NCBI GenBank assembly: GCA_947630715.1
Contig: CANRIP010000005.1
Span: 35,050 to 99,049, forward strand
Direction of reading: 5' to 3'
DNA length: 64,000 nt
DNA from: an uncultured Acetatifactor sp.
GTDB taxonomy: Bacteria; Bacillota; Clostridia; Lachnospirales; Lachnospiraceae
The number at the start of each line of letters is the position of its first letter. Position 1 is the first letter of the stretch. Under the pieces are notes generated by a model that ran no database searches, was not told the origin of the DNA, and saw nothing but the letters and a program-made list of their open reading frames with translations. The position numbers and the translations under genes were made by a program. Of the stretch, positions 52,828 through 61,501 are shown in pieces.

Positions 52828-54498
52828 TTGAAGACGGATATCGAGATTGCTCAGGAGGCCGTGATGGAGCCCATCGGCAGGGTGGCGGCAAAGCTGGGAA
52901 TCAGGGAAGAAGATTTGGAATATTACGGAAAGTACAAGGCTAAGCTTTCGGAAGAATTCCTGAAAAGCTTACAGGACAGGCCGGACGGCAAGCTGATTCT
53001 GGTGACGGCCATCAACCCCACCCCTGCGGGCGAGGGAAAAACCACTACCAGCGTGGGACTGGGTCAGGCGTTCGGCCAACTGGGAAAGAAGGCCGTGGTC
53101 GCTTTGCGGGAACCCTCTCTCGGCCCCTGTTTCGGCATGAAGGGCGGAGCGGCGGGAGGCGGATACGCCCAGGTGGTTCCCATGGAGGACATCAACCTGC
53201 ATTTTACCGGTGATTTCCATGCCATTACTGCCGCCAATAATCTGCTGGCCGCATTGATCGACAATCATATCCAGCAGGGAAATGAATTGAAAATTGACAC
53301 CCGGCAGATTGTGTGGAAACGGTGCGAGGACATGAACGACAGGGCTTTGCGCAATGTGGTGGTGGGGCTTGGCAGCAAGGCGGACGGCTTTGTCCGGGAG
53401 GATCACTTTGTCATCACGGTGGCAAGCGAAATTATGGCGATTCTCTGTCTCGCGGAAAATCTGAAGGATCTGAAGGAAAGGCTGGGACGGATTATCGTGG
53501 CCTACAACTATGAAGGGGAGCCTGTCACGGCCGGCGATCTTCACGGGGTAGGGGCGATGGCGGCGCTGTTAAAGGACGCCATGAAACCCAACCTGACCCA
53601 GACGTTAGAGCATACGCCGGCGCTGATCCACGGGGGGCCTTTCGCCAACATCGCTCATGGGTGCAATTCGGTGCGGGCTACCAGGGCCGCCATGAAACTG
53701 GCCGATTACTGTATTACGGAGGCCGGATTCGGGGCGGATCTTGGGGCGGAAAAGTTCTTTGACATCAAGTGCAGGATCGCCCACCTGAAACCGGACGCGG
53801 TTGTACTGGTGGCTACGGTCCGGGCTTTAAAATACAATGGAGGCGCGGATAAATCCGACCTGGCCGCGGAGAATATGGACGCCCTGAAGAAAGGGATCGT
53901 CAACCTGGAAAAACATATTGAAAATCTGCACAAGTACGGAGCGCCCATAATCGTTGCCCTGAATTCCTTTGTGACGGACACCCGGGAGGAAATCGAGTTT
54001 GTGAAACAATTCTGCCAGGAGAGGGACTGCGAGTTTGCTCTCTCCCAGGTATGGGAGAAGGGCGGCCAGGGCGGCGTCGCTTTAGCTCAGAAAGTGCTGG
54101 ATACCTTGGAACACAAGGAAAGCCGTTTCCGGCTGCTGTATGAGGATGGGCTTTCCCTGGAGGAAAAGGTGCGGCGTATCGCCACAGAAATCTACGGCGC
54201 GGGAGACGTAAGCTTTTCTCCGGCAGCCGCAAAACAGTTGAAAAAGCTCCAGGAAATGGGGTTTGGCAGCCTGCCGGTGTGCATGGCGAAAAATCCCTAT
54301 TCGCTGTCGGACGATCCCAAACGGCTGGGAAGGCCGGAGGGCTTTACCCTGACGGTGCGGGACGCTTACGTCAGCGCGGGCGCCGGGTTTGTGGTGGCGC
54401 TGACGGGGGATGTGGTGACAATGCCGGGACTGCCAAAGGCTCCCGCCGCGTACCGAATCGATGTGGATGACAACGGGATGGTAACCGGATTATTCTGA
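52828..54498 (+). CDS. fhs: Formate-tetrahydrofolate ligase (556 aa)
   Basis: ATP-dependent activation of formate to 10-formyl-THF, the entry of the methyl branch of one-carbon metabolism. The P-loop [17 protein letters not shown] (about residues 68-84) is followed by [37 protein letters not shown]. Further landmarks are [41 protein letters not shown], and the C-terminal NPYSLSDDP and [13 protein letters not shown]. Full length. The start is TTG at 52828 with GGAAGGAGAG upstream. Present in acetogens and also used for purine synthesis in non-acetogens, so it does not by itself prove acetogenesis. Confidence 0.95.
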   Translation: MKTDIEIAQEAVMEPIGRVAAKLGIREEDLEYYGKYKAKLSEEFLKSLQDRPDGKLILVTAINPTPAGEGKTTTSVGLGQAFGQLGKKAVVALREPSLGPCFGMKGGAAGGGYAQVVPMEDINLHFTGDFHAITAANNLLAALIDNHIQQGNELKIDTRQIVWKRCEDMNDRALRNVVVGLGSKADGFVREDHFVITVASEIMAILCLAENLKDLKERLGRIIVAYNYEGEPVTAGDLHGVGAMAALLKDAMKPNLTQTLEHTPALIHGGPFANIAHGCNSVRATRAAMKLADYCITEAGFGADLGAEKFFDIKCRIAHLKPDAVVLVATVRALKYNGGADKSDLAAENMDALKKGIVNLEKHIENLHKYGAPIIVALNSFVTDTREEIEFVKQFCQERDCEFALSQVWEKGGQGGVALAQKVLDTLEHKESRFRLLYEDGLSLEEKVRRIATEIYGAGDVSFSPAAAKQLKKLQEMGFGSLPVCMAKNPYSLSDDPKRLGRPEGFTLTVRDAYVSAGAGFVVALTGDVVTMPGLPKAPAAYRIDVDDNGMVTGLF

Positions 54499-54513
54499 TG
54501 AAAGGAACTGGCT

Positions 54514-56013
54514 ATGAAATGTCCTAACTGCGGGGAGGAAATGGCTGAAGGCGCCCTGTACTGCGAGCATTGCGGCAGGGATATCCATATGGTGTCTGAT
54601 TTTGAGCCGGAGCTGGAACAAAACATTCAGCAGATTATCAGCGGGATCATGGAGGAGCTGGACGATACTCCCGCAAAGGGAGCAAACTCCGGGGATTCTC
54701 CGTCGGCAGGGATAGCGCTGCCGCCCGATGAAAAAGAGAAATCCGGGAAAAAACAAAAACCTGGGAATACATACGCGAAATGGCTGCCGCCTGTGGTGGC
54801 AGCGGTGATTGTCCTGTGTGCGGCCGTGGGGACGGGCGGTTTTGTGTTTCTGCATCATTCTTTGAAATATCAGGTGGAAAAAGCCGAGCAATGCACGGAA
54901 AAAGGAGATTATGACAGGGCTGTCAGATACTATAACAGAGCGCTGGAACTGGACCAGGACAACCTGGAACTGTGGTTCAGCCTGGCGGAAGTGTATTTCT
55001 TGAAAAACAATAAAATAGAGTATGAATATCTGCTCCGGGGGATCATTCAAAATCCCTCGGCCACCACGGAGCAGCTTGACCGGGCATACGGCAAGCTGAT
55101 TGCCATTTACCGGGCCAGGAAGGATTATCAGACCATCAACGAACTGATCTTAAACAGCGGCAATGATCAGATTATATCCGCTTACCGGAATTATATTGCC
55201 CTGCCCCCGGAATTCAGTATGGAAGAAGGACACTATACCAGCATCCAGCCGCTGAAACTGACGGCGGCGGGAACCGGCAGCATTTATTATACCCTGGACG
55301 GCAGCGAGCCTGACGAAAACAGCTCCCTTTATACGATGCCGATTATTCTGGAAAACGGAAATTATGTGGTCAAAGCGATTTTCGTCAACGAAAACGGCAT
55401 TGTCAGCGAGACTGCCAGCAGAAACTACACGGTGGAATATGAGGTCATTCCCGCGCCGGAGGTGAATCTGGTCAGCGGCGCATATAGCGCGCCCCAGTAT
55501 ATTGAGGTTCTGAACGGGTATGACAACGAAGTATATTATACGATGGACGGCAGCCAGCCCTCCTATTCCTCCAACGTGTATACCGGCCCCATCCCGATGC
55601 CCCTTGGCAGTTCTCAGTTCCTCTTTGCCAGAATTGAGGAAGGGGTTGTGGGGGAAGTCACGGAATGTCATTATGAGCTGACGCTGAATACGGAGTTGCT
55701 TCCGAATCAGGGGGTTCAGATTGTGCTGGAACACGCCCTGGCGTCCGGCAGGATCCTGGATGGGGAAGGGCATTTTGACGAAGGCTCGTCTGTGTATGGA
55801 TATGAGTACCTGTACGCGGTGCATATCGACGGAAACAGCGATTACTATGTGATCGCGGAAATCTTGAAGGATGAGGGCGGCAATCAGATCAGAACGGGAA
55901 ATTACTACGGTGTGGATGTTTACAGTGGGGAATACTTCCGGCTGGAGCAGGACGGGGACATGAAATATACGCTGGCGCCTCCGGAATCACAAAGCGGGGA
56001 AGTACAACAATAG
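54514..56013 (+). CDS. Zinc-ribbon, TPR and chitobiase-type repeat membrane protein (499 aa)
   Basis: Four recognisable parts. An N-terminal double-CxxC zinc ribbon (CPNCGEEMAEGALYCEHC, residues 3-20). One membrane helix (about 90-112, LPPVVAAVIVLCAAVGTGGFVFL). A TPR-like segment outside it (about 120-215, KGDYDRAVRYYNRALELDQDN). Two beta-sandwich repeats of the chitobiase/hexosaminidase C-terminal type, each with YYTLDGSEPDENSSLY or YYTMDGSQPSYSSNVY (about 235-390). A C-terminal domain (YGYEYLYAVHIDGNSDYYV) ends the protein. Topology suggests an outside carbohydrate-binding or sensing face and an inside zinc ribbon. Function is unknown. Confidence 0.8.
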   Translation: MKCPNCGEEMAEGALYCEHCGRDIHMVSDFEPELEQNIQQIISGIMEELDDTPAKGANSGDSPSAGIALPPDEKEKSGKKQKPGNTYAKWLPPVVAAVIVLCAAVGTGGFVFLHHSLKYQVEKAEQCTEKGDYDRAVRYYNRALELDQDNLELWFSLAEVYFLKNNKIEYEYLLRGIIQNPSATTEQLDRAYGKLIAIYRARKDYQTINELILNSGNDQIISAYRNYIALPPEFSMEEGHYTSIQPLKLTAAGTGSIYYTLDGSEPDENSSLYTMPIILENGNYVVKAIFVNENGIVSETASRNYTVEYEVIPAPEVNLVSGAYSAPQYIEVLNGYDNEVYYTMDGSQPSYSSNVYTGPIPMPLGSSQFLFARIEEGVVGEVTECHYELTLNTELLPNQGVQIVLEHALASGRILDGEGHFDEGSSVYGYEYLYAVHIDGNSDYYVIAEILKDEGGNQIRTGNYYGVDVYSGEYFRLEQDGDMKYTLAPPESQSGEVQQ

Positions 56014-56043
56014 GAGCCGAAACGCGGCAGAAGGAGAGGTATT

Positions 56044-56925
56044 ATGTATCAGATCTTGAAAAAGGAAGAGCTTACCGCCAATATTTACCTGATGGTGGTG
56101 GAAGCAAAACGAGTGGCGAAGAACTGTAAGCCAGGACAGTTTGTGATTGTCAGAACAGACGAAGAAGGGGAGAGAATTCCTCTGACCATCTGTGATTACG
56201 ATCCGGAGAAGGGGACGGTGACAATCGTCTTTCAGTGCGTGGGCGCTGCCACGCAGATGATGGCCGAATTACAGGAGGGAGACGTTTTCCATGATTTTGT
56301 GGGCCCTCTGGGCTGCCCTTCCGATCTGGTGAAGGAGCCGGTGGAGGAACTGAAAAAGAAAAAGATCCTGTTTGTGGCCGGCGGCGTGGGAACCGCGCCT
56401 GTTTATCCCCAGGTGAAATGGCTTCATGAGCGGGGCGTGGACGCGGATGTGATCGTCGGCAGCAAGACCAAGGAGCTTTTGATCCTGGAGAAAGAGATGG
56501 AGGCGGTGGCGGGTCATCTGTATGTGACCACCGACGACGGCTCTTACGGAAGAAAGGGCATGGTGACGCAGACCATCCAGGATCTGGTGGCCGAGGGAAA
56601 GCATTATGACGTTTGTATCGCCATCGGCCCCATGATCATGATGAAGTTTGTGTGTCTGCTGACCAAGGATCTCCAGATCCCCACCGTGGTCAGCCTCAAT
56701 CCCATTATGGTGGACGGCACGGGAATGTGCGGCGCCTGCCGTGTGACCGTGGGCGGGGAGGTAAAATTCGCCTGTGTGGACGGGCCGGAATTTGACGGTC
56801 ATAAGGTTAATTTTGACGAGGCTATGAGACGTCAGCAGCTTTACCGGACACAGGAAGGCAGAGCGATGCTGAAATTACAGGAAGGCGACACTCACCATGG
56901 CGGGTGCGGCCAGTGTCAGTCATAA
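56044..56925 (+). CDS. nfnA: NADH-dependent ferredoxin:NADP+ oxidoreductase, small subunit (293 aa)
   Basis: FAD- and [2Fe-2S]-containing subunit of the electron-bifurcating transhydrogenase NfnAB, which couples reduced ferredoxin and NADH oxidation to NADP+ reduction. Ferredoxin-reductase FAD domain first (residues 1-~100, KPGQFVIVRTDEEGERIPLTICDY). The NAD-binding region follows with FVAGGVGTAPVYPQ. The iron-sulfur motif near the end is MCGACRVTVGGEVKFACVDG, with further Cys in HHGGCGQC. Followed after 27 bp by nfnB. PyrK or sulfide-dehydrogenase-like subunits share this fold; the pairing with a GltA-like subunit supports Nfn. Confidence 0.88.
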   Translation: MYQILKKEELTANIYLMVVEAKRVAKNCKPGQFVIVRTDEEGERIPLTICDYDPEKGTVTIVFQCVGAATQMMAELQEGDVFHDFVGPLGCPSDLVKEPVEELKKKKILFVAGGVGTAPVYPQVKWLHERGVDADVIVGSKTKELLILEKEMEAVAGHLYVTTDDGSYGRKGMVTQTIQDLVAEGKHYDVCIAIGPMIMMKFVCLLTKDLQIPTVVSLNPIMVDGTGMCGACRVTVGGEVKFACVDGPEFDGHKVNFDEAMRRQQLYRTQEGRAMLKLQEGDTHHGGCGQCQS

Positions 56926-56952
56926 ACGGTTGATCAGGAACAACAGAAAGGT

Positions 56953-58350
56953 ATGGTTGCAGAGATGGATGTATTAAAGAAGGTGCCTGTGAGAGAACAG
57001 GACGCAAAGGAAAGAGCCGCCAATTTCGCGGAGGTTTGCCTGGGATATAACGTGGAGGAAGCAAAGCAGGAGGCGGCAAGGTGCATTAACTGCAAAAACG
57101 CGCAGTGCGTGAAGGGCTGTCCCGTGGCCATCAACATTCCCGGATTCATCGAGAAGGTGAAAGAGGGAAATATGGAGGAGGCCTATCGGATCATCAGCGA
57201 ATCCAGCGCCCTGCCGGCGGTGTGCGGCCGCGTCTGCCCGCAGGAAAGCCAGTGCGAAGGGAAATGTATCCGCGGCATCAAGGGAGAGCCGATCTCCATC
57301 GGTAAGCTGGAAAGGTTTGTGGCGGACTGGGCCCGGGAGCAGGGGTTAAAGCCGGAACCGGCGGCGGAGAAAAACGGAAAGAAGGTAGCGGTGATCGGAT
57401 CGGGCCCCGCAGGCTTAACCTGTGCGGGCGATCTGGCCAGAATGGGCTATGACGTGACGATTTTCGAGGCGCTTCATGAGCCCGGCGGAGTGCTGGTGTA
57501 CGGTATTCCGGAATTCCGTCTGCCTAAGAAGGACGTGGTGGCGAAGGAGATTGAAAACGTAAAATCCCTGGGAGTGAAAATCGAAACCAATGTGGTGATC
57601 GGAAAATCCGTTACGGTGGATCAACTGATCGAGGAAGAAGGCTTTGAGGCGGTGTTTATCGGCTCCGGCGCGGGACTGCCTAAGTTCATGGGAATTCCCG
57701 GCGAGAACGCAAACGGCGTGTTTTCCGCCAACGAATACCTGACCCGCAGCAATTTGATGAAGGCGTTTGACGAGGAGTCGAACACGCCGATCATGAGAGG
57801 GAAGAAAGTTGCCGTAGTGGGCGGCGGGAACGTGGCCATGGATGCCGCCAGAACCGCGCTCCGGCTGGGCGCTGAGGTACATATCGTATACCGCAGAAGC
57901 GAAGAAGAACTGCCCGCCAGGGTGGAGGAAGTCCACCATGCCAAGGAGGAGGGTGTGATTTTTGACCTTCTCACCAATCCCACGGAAATTCTGAGCGACG
58001 AAAAGGGCTGGGTGACCGGCATGAAGTGTATCCGCATGGAGCTGGGAGAGCCGGATGCTTCCGGGAGAAGACGTCCTGTGGAAATCCCCGGATCCGAGTT
58101 TGTCATGGAGGCGGATACGGTGATTATGTCGCTGGGAACCTCTCCCAATCCCTTGATTTCTTCCACCACGGAAGGGCTGGAAGTCAATAAATGGAAATGT
58201 ATCGTGGCGGAAGAAGAAAACGGGAAAACCACCCGGGAGGGCGTGTTCGCCGGCGGCGACGCCGTGACCGGGGCCGCAACGGTAATCCTTGCCATGGGAG
58301 CCGGCAAAGCGGCCGCAAAGGGAATCCACGAATACCTGAGCAACAAATAA
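56953..58350 (+). CDS. nfnB: NADH-dependent ferredoxin:NADP+ oxidoreductase, large subunit (465 aa)
   Basis: Glutamate-synthase-small-chain-like flavoprotein that carries the bifurcating FAD and two [4Fe-4S] clusters. N-terminal Cys clusters: CINCKNAQCVKGCPVAINIP and CGRVCPQESQCEGKC (about residues 38-110). First dinucleotide fold VAVIGSGPAGLTCAGDLARMGYDVTIFEA (about 138-165). Second fold VAVVGGGNVAMDAARTALRLGAEV (about 285-308), then the terminal GVFAGGDAVTGAATVILAMGAGK. Commonly annotated gltA; because nfnA lies directly upstream and no GltB large chain is present, Nfn is the better reading. Start ATG 56953; ATG 56965 is possible. Confidence 0.88.
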   Translation: MVAEMDVLKKVPVREQDAKERAANFAEVCLGYNVEEAKQEAARCINCKNAQCVKGCPVAINIPGFIEKVKEGNMEEAYRIISESSALPAVCGRVCPQESQCEGKCIRGIKGEPISIGKLERFVADWAREQGLKPEPAAEKNGKKVAVIGSGPAGLTCAGDLARMGYDVTIFEALHEPGGVLVYGIPEFRLPKKDVVAKEIENVKSLGVKIETNVVIGKSVTVDQLIEEEGFEAVFIGSGAGLPKFMGIPGENANGVFSANEYLTRSNLMKAFDEESNTPIMRGKKVAVVGGGNVAMDAARTALRLGAEVHIVYRRSEEELPARVEEVHHAKEEGVIFDLLTNPTEILSDEKGWVTGMKCIRMELGEPDASGRRRPVEIPGSEFVMEADTVIMSLGTSPNPLISSTTEGLEVNKWKCIVAEEENGKTTREGVFAGGDAVTGAATVILAMGAGKAAAKGIHEYLSNK

Positions 58351-58399
58351 CATAAGGCGGGATCGGTGGAAAATGGAAAAGGGGAAGTGCCGGTAATTG

Positions 58400-58879
58400 A
58401 TGAAAATCACCTTAATTTGCGCGGGCAGGATCAGGGAATCCTTCCTGAGAGAAGCCGTGGAGGAATATACGAAACGTCTCAGCCGTTATTGCAGAATGGA
58501 AATTCTGGAGGTGGCGGACGAAAAAACGCCGGAGGGAGCCTCGCCGGCGCAGGAGGAAGGCATCCGGGAGAAGGAAGGGGAAAGAATCCTGAAAAAAATA
58601 CCGGAAGACGCCTGGGTGATTACGCTGGAAATCGAAGGGAAAAAGATGAATTCCCTGTCCTTTGCGGAAATGCTCCAGCGCCTTGGCGTGGAGGGAAAGA
58701 GCCAGATCGTCTTTATCATCGGCGGGTCCCTGGGACTGCATACAGCGGTGAGACGGCGGGCGGACTTTGCCTTAAGTTTTTCCGATTTTACCTTTCCCCA
58801 TCAGTTGATGCGGGTGATCCTGCTGGAACAGATATACAGGGGGTTCCGCATTCTCAATGGGGAACCCTACCATAAGTAA
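58400..58879 (+). CDS. rlmH: 23S rRNA pseudouridine-1915 N3-methyltransferase (159 aa)
   Basis: SPOUT-class methyltransferase that modifies pseudouridine 1915 in helix 69 of 23S rRNA, acting on 70S ribosomes. MKITLICAGRIRESFLREAVEEYTKRLSRYC begins the fold. The knotted SAM site is formed by LEIEGKKMNSLSFAEML, FIIGGSLGLH and the end LLEQIYRGFRILNGEPYHK, which is the family hallmark. Full length. The ATG at 58400 is chosen over a TTG just upstream; the ribosome site is weak (GGGGAAG). Confidence 0.93.
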   Translation: MKITLICAGRIRESFLREAVEEYTKRLSRYCRMEILEVADEKTPEGASPAQEEGIREKEGERILKKIPEDAWVITLEIEGKKMNSLSFAEMLQRLGVEGKSQIVFIIGGSLGLHTAVRRRADFALSFSDFTFPHQLMRVILLEQIYRGFRILNGEPYHK

Positions 58880-59002
58880 AAAGACGGAAATCCTGCATTT
58901 GTTCAAATTTTTTGCAGAACAAGGGCGGGACAGAAAGAAAAATGAAGGAATGAGTTGCAAAAAGGAACGGCGGAACCTGTCAGTTGAGAAGGAAACAAAC
59001 GG

Positions 59003-59638
59003 ATGACAAAGAAACAGCGCGCATTGGAAATCATCGAAAGACTGAAGAAGGAATACCCGGAGTCGGACTGCACTCTGGAATATGATCAGGCCTGGAAACT
59101 GCTGGTCAGCGTCAGGCTTGCGGCCCAGTGCACCGATGCCAGGGTAAATCTGGTGGTGCAAAAGCTATATGAAGTTTTTCCCGATGTGAACGCGCTGGCG
59201 GAGGCGCCGGTAGAGGAAATCGAGGCTATTGTCCACCCCTGCGGACTGGGAAGGAGCAAAGCCCGGGATATAAGCGCCTGTATGAAGGTTTTGCGGGACG
59301 AGTACGGGGGAAGGGTGCCGGAGGATTTTGACAGGCTGCTGGCGCTGCCGGGAGTGGGAAGAAAGAGCGCCAACCTGATCATGGGAGACGTGTTCGGAAA
59401 GCCTGCCATTGTCACGGATACCCACTGTATCCGGCTGGTCAATCGAATGGGGCTTGTGGACGGCGTGAAGGAACCGGCCAAGGTGGAAAAGGAGCTTTGG
59501 AAACTGATTCCGCCTCAGGAGGGAAACAGTTTCTGCCACAGGCTGGTGGATCACGGACGGGCGGTCTGCACCGCCAGGACAAAGCCAAACTGCGGCCAAT
59601 GCTGTCTGCTGGGAGTCTGCCTCCAGAGAAATCTCTGA
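59003..59638 (+). CDS. nth: Endonuclease III, DNA glycosylase/AP lyase (211 aa)
   Basis: Base-excision repair enzyme removing oxidised pyrimidines and cutting AP sites. Helix-hairpin-helix LPGVGRKSANLIMGD contains the catalytic Lys, and the catalytic Asp follows in VTDTHCIRLVNRMGL. The [4Fe-4S] cluster ligands are at the end, C-x7-C-x2-C-x5-C (CTARTKPNCGQCCLLGVC). The first gap is one residue longer than the x6 spacing of E. coli Nth. Full length. Start ATG 59003. Spacing and direction suggest co-transcription with the pyrimidine phosphorylase. Confidence 0.93.
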   Translation: MTKKQRALEIIERLKKEYPESDCTLEYDQAWKLLVSVRLAAQCTDARVNLVVQKLYEVFPDVNALAEAPVEEIEAIVHPCGLGRSKARDISACMKVLRDEYGGRVPEDFDRLLALPGVGRKSANLIMGDVFGKPAIVTDTHCIRLVNRMGLVDGVKEPAKVEKELWKLIPPQEGNSFCHRLVDHGRAVCTARTKPNCGQCCLLGVCLQRNL

Positions 59639-59706
59639 CAGCCGGGGAAACCGCCGCAGCGCCGTTGAAGCGGATTACGATGCAAACGCCGAAAGGGGGC
59701 AATCCT

Positions 59707-61011
59707 ATGAGAATGTATGACATCATCATGAAGAAACGAAACGGCGGAGAATTATCTCAGGAGGAAATCGGTTTTTTTGTGAAGGGCTGCACGGATGGCT
59801 CCATCCCGGATTATCAGCTTTCCGCGTTTCTGATGGCGGTTTATTTTCAGAAGATGAGCGAGGCGGAGACGGCGGCGCTTACCACGGCTATGGCCCACAG
59901 CGGAGATATGCTGGATCTTTCCGCAATACACGGCGTGAAGGTGGATAAGCACAGCACCGGCGGAGTGGGGGACAAAACCTCTCTGGCGCTGACCCCCATG
60001 GTGGCCGCATGCGGCATACCGGTGGCGAAAATGAGCGGCAGGGGGCTGGGGCATACCGGAGGGACCATTGATAAGCTGGAAAGCTTTCCGGGCTTTACCA
60101 CAGCTCTTTCCAAAGAGCGCTTTGTGGAAAACGTAAACCGGGTGGGGGTCGCTATTATGGAGCAAACCGCGGATCTGGCGCCTGCGGATAAAAAGCTTTA
60201 CGCCCTGAGGGACGTTACGGCCACGGTGGACAATCTGTCCCTGATCGCCAGCTCCATTATGAGCAAAAAGCTGGCGGCGGGAGCGGACGCCATTGTGCTG
60301 GATGTAAAAACCGGCAGCGGCGCCTTTATGAAACAGGAGCAGGACGCCAGGGCGCTGGCGGAGGAAATGGTTCAGATCGGCGCCCGCGCCGGCAGAAAAA
60401 CCGTAGCTGTGATTTCCGATATGGATCAGCCCCTGGGCTATGCGGTGGGGAACGCGCTGGAGGTCAAGGAGGCCATTGAAACGCTGAAGGGGAACGGACC
60501 CGCGGATTTTACGGAGCTTTGCCTGACCCTGGGAAGTCTGATGCTGATGGTGGGAGGAAAGGCGAATTCGCCAGAGGAAGCCAGAACAAAACTGGAGACG
60601 GTCCTTCAGGACGGCAGCGCCCTTGATCGGCTTGCCCGGTTTGTGGAGGCCCAGGACGGGGATCCGGAGGCTGTGTACCATCCTTCCCTGCTGCCCCAGG
60701 CCGATTTGATCCTGCCCGTTGTCTCGCCCCAAAGCGGGTATGTCAGTCACATTGCCTGCGACGAGGTGGGGATGTGTTCCCTGATCCTGGGGGGCGGCAG
60801 GGAGACAAGGGAGAGCAGAATCGATCCGGCGGTGGGGCTTGTTCTCCATAAAAAAGTCGGGGATGATGTGAAAGAGGGGGAGCCTTTGGCCACACTGTAC
60901 GCCAATGACGCCGAAAAGGCCAAACAGGCGCGGGAAAGGCTGCTGGGAGCCTACGCCATGGCGTTGGAGCCGCCGGAAGAAAAACCCCTGATCAGAGCCG
61001 TCCTGTCCTGA
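59707..61011 (+). CDS. pdp: Pyrimidine-nucleoside phosphorylase (434 aa)
   Basis: Cleaves uridine, deoxyuridine or thymidine with phosphate to base and (deoxy)ribose-1-phosphate. The family signature SGRGLGHTGGTIDKLES (near residue 110) is present, with VDKHSTGGVGDKTSL for phosphate binding and DVKTGSGAFMK. The C-terminal domain (about 345-430) has SGYVSHIACDEVG, ESRIDPAVGLVLHKKVGDDV and GEPLATLYAND. Length fits the Gram-positive Pdp rather than longer archaeal forms; a deoA-type thymidine phosphorylase cannot be excluded. Start ATG 59707 with AAAGGGGG. Its TGA stop is in the loop of a 7-bp hairpin CCTGTCC/GGACAGG (61002-61019). Confidence 0.9.
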   Translation: MRMYDIIMKKRNGGELSQEEIGFFVKGCTDGSIPDYQLSAFLMAVYFQKMSEAETAALTTAMAHSGDMLDLSAIHGVKVDKHSTGGVGDKTSLALTPMVAACGIPVAKMSGRGLGHTGGTIDKLESFPGFTTALSKERFVENVNRVGVAIMEQTADLAPADKKLYALRDVTATVDNLSLIASSIMSKKLAAGADAIVLDVKTGSGAFMKQEQDARALAEEMVQIGARAGRKTVAVISDMDQPLGYAVGNALEVKEAIETLKGNGPADFTELCLTLGSLMLMVGGKANSPEEARTKLETVLQDGSALDRLARFVEAQDGDPEAVYHPSLLPQADLILPVVSPQSGYVSHIACDEVGMCSLILGGGRETRESRIDPAVGLVLHKKVGDDVKEGEPLATLYANDAEKAKQARERLLGAYAMALEPPEEKPLIRAVLS

Positions 61012-61046
61012 GGGACAGGGCGGATTGATCTTGTTATTTGTTTTGA

Positions 61047-61075
61047 GAAACCCTATTTTGAGGGTTTCTTTTTTT
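61047..61075 (+). terminator. Terminator of the pdp transcript
   Basis: GAAACCCT (61047-61054) pairs with AGGGTTTC (61061-61068), followed by a 7-T run. It marks the boundary between the GC-rich core sequence and the AT-rich island. Confidence 0.85.
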
Positions 61076-61171
61076 GCTTTTTTGTGATCAGCGGCTATCA
61101 ATCACCTCGTACAGACGATGCACTATGAAAAAATATTAAAGAAGAAATTTATTAAACATTCGTGGCATTAC

Positions 61172-61213
61172 TTGACTCGGTAAAGATAAGATGGTATCTT
61201 ATAGTATAAGAAC
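61172..61213 (+). promoter_or_regulatory. Promoter/operator region of the restriction-modification operon
   Basis: TTGACT (61172-61177) is followed by the inverted repeat ATAAGAT-GGT-ATCTTAT (61186-61202) and overlapping CTTATAGTATAAG (61198-61210). TATCTT at 61195 would be a -10 with a 17-bp spacer. The symmetry suggests an operator, possibly for the HTH protein or a C-protein encoded elsewhere. Confidence 0.45.
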
Positions 61214-61315
61214 ATATGTTTTGACAATAAAGTCCAAATATGTCCAAGAAGTGCATTAGATTACTAGTAAAATTATTTCCAATGTGTTATGATAAATATA
61301 TTATGGAGGTAAATA

Positions 61316-61486
61316 ATGAGCGAGATTTTAACAATTCCACAGACGGCGGAGTATTTGCAAGTATGTGATAAAACGATAAGAAGATTGATTTCGAGTAAGA
61401 AACTTGCGGCTTCTAAGATAGGTGGATCATGGCGAATCAAAAAAAGTGATATAGATGATTATTTGAATGAAACAAAAAATAAATAG
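61316..61486 (+). CDS. Small excisionase-type helix-turn-helix protein (56 aa)
   Basis: Single DNA-binding domain of the MerR-like/excisionase (HTH_17) type: MSEILTIPQTAEYLQVCDKT, then IRRLISSKKLAASKIGGSWRI and KKSDIDDYL. The layout (SxxEAAxxLxVSxxTIRRxIxxGxLxAxKxGxxWRI) is standard for this family. The start ATG at 61316 follows GGAGG (61305-61309) by 6 nt. It lies 15 bp upstream of the methyltransferase-nuclease gene in one operon and could act as its control protein or be a leftover of the mobile element that delivered the system. Confidence 0.85.
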   Translation: MSEILTIPQTAEYLQVCDKTIRRLISSKKLAASKIGGSWRIKKSDIDDYLNETKNK

Positions 61487-61501
61487 ACGGAGGAAGACGT
61501 A

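Noticed and set aside
56953..58350. Glutamate synthase small chain (gltD/gltA)
   Set aside because: No glutamate synthase large chain is adjacent, while an NfnA-type flavoprotein with a 2Fe-2S motif lies immediately upstream.
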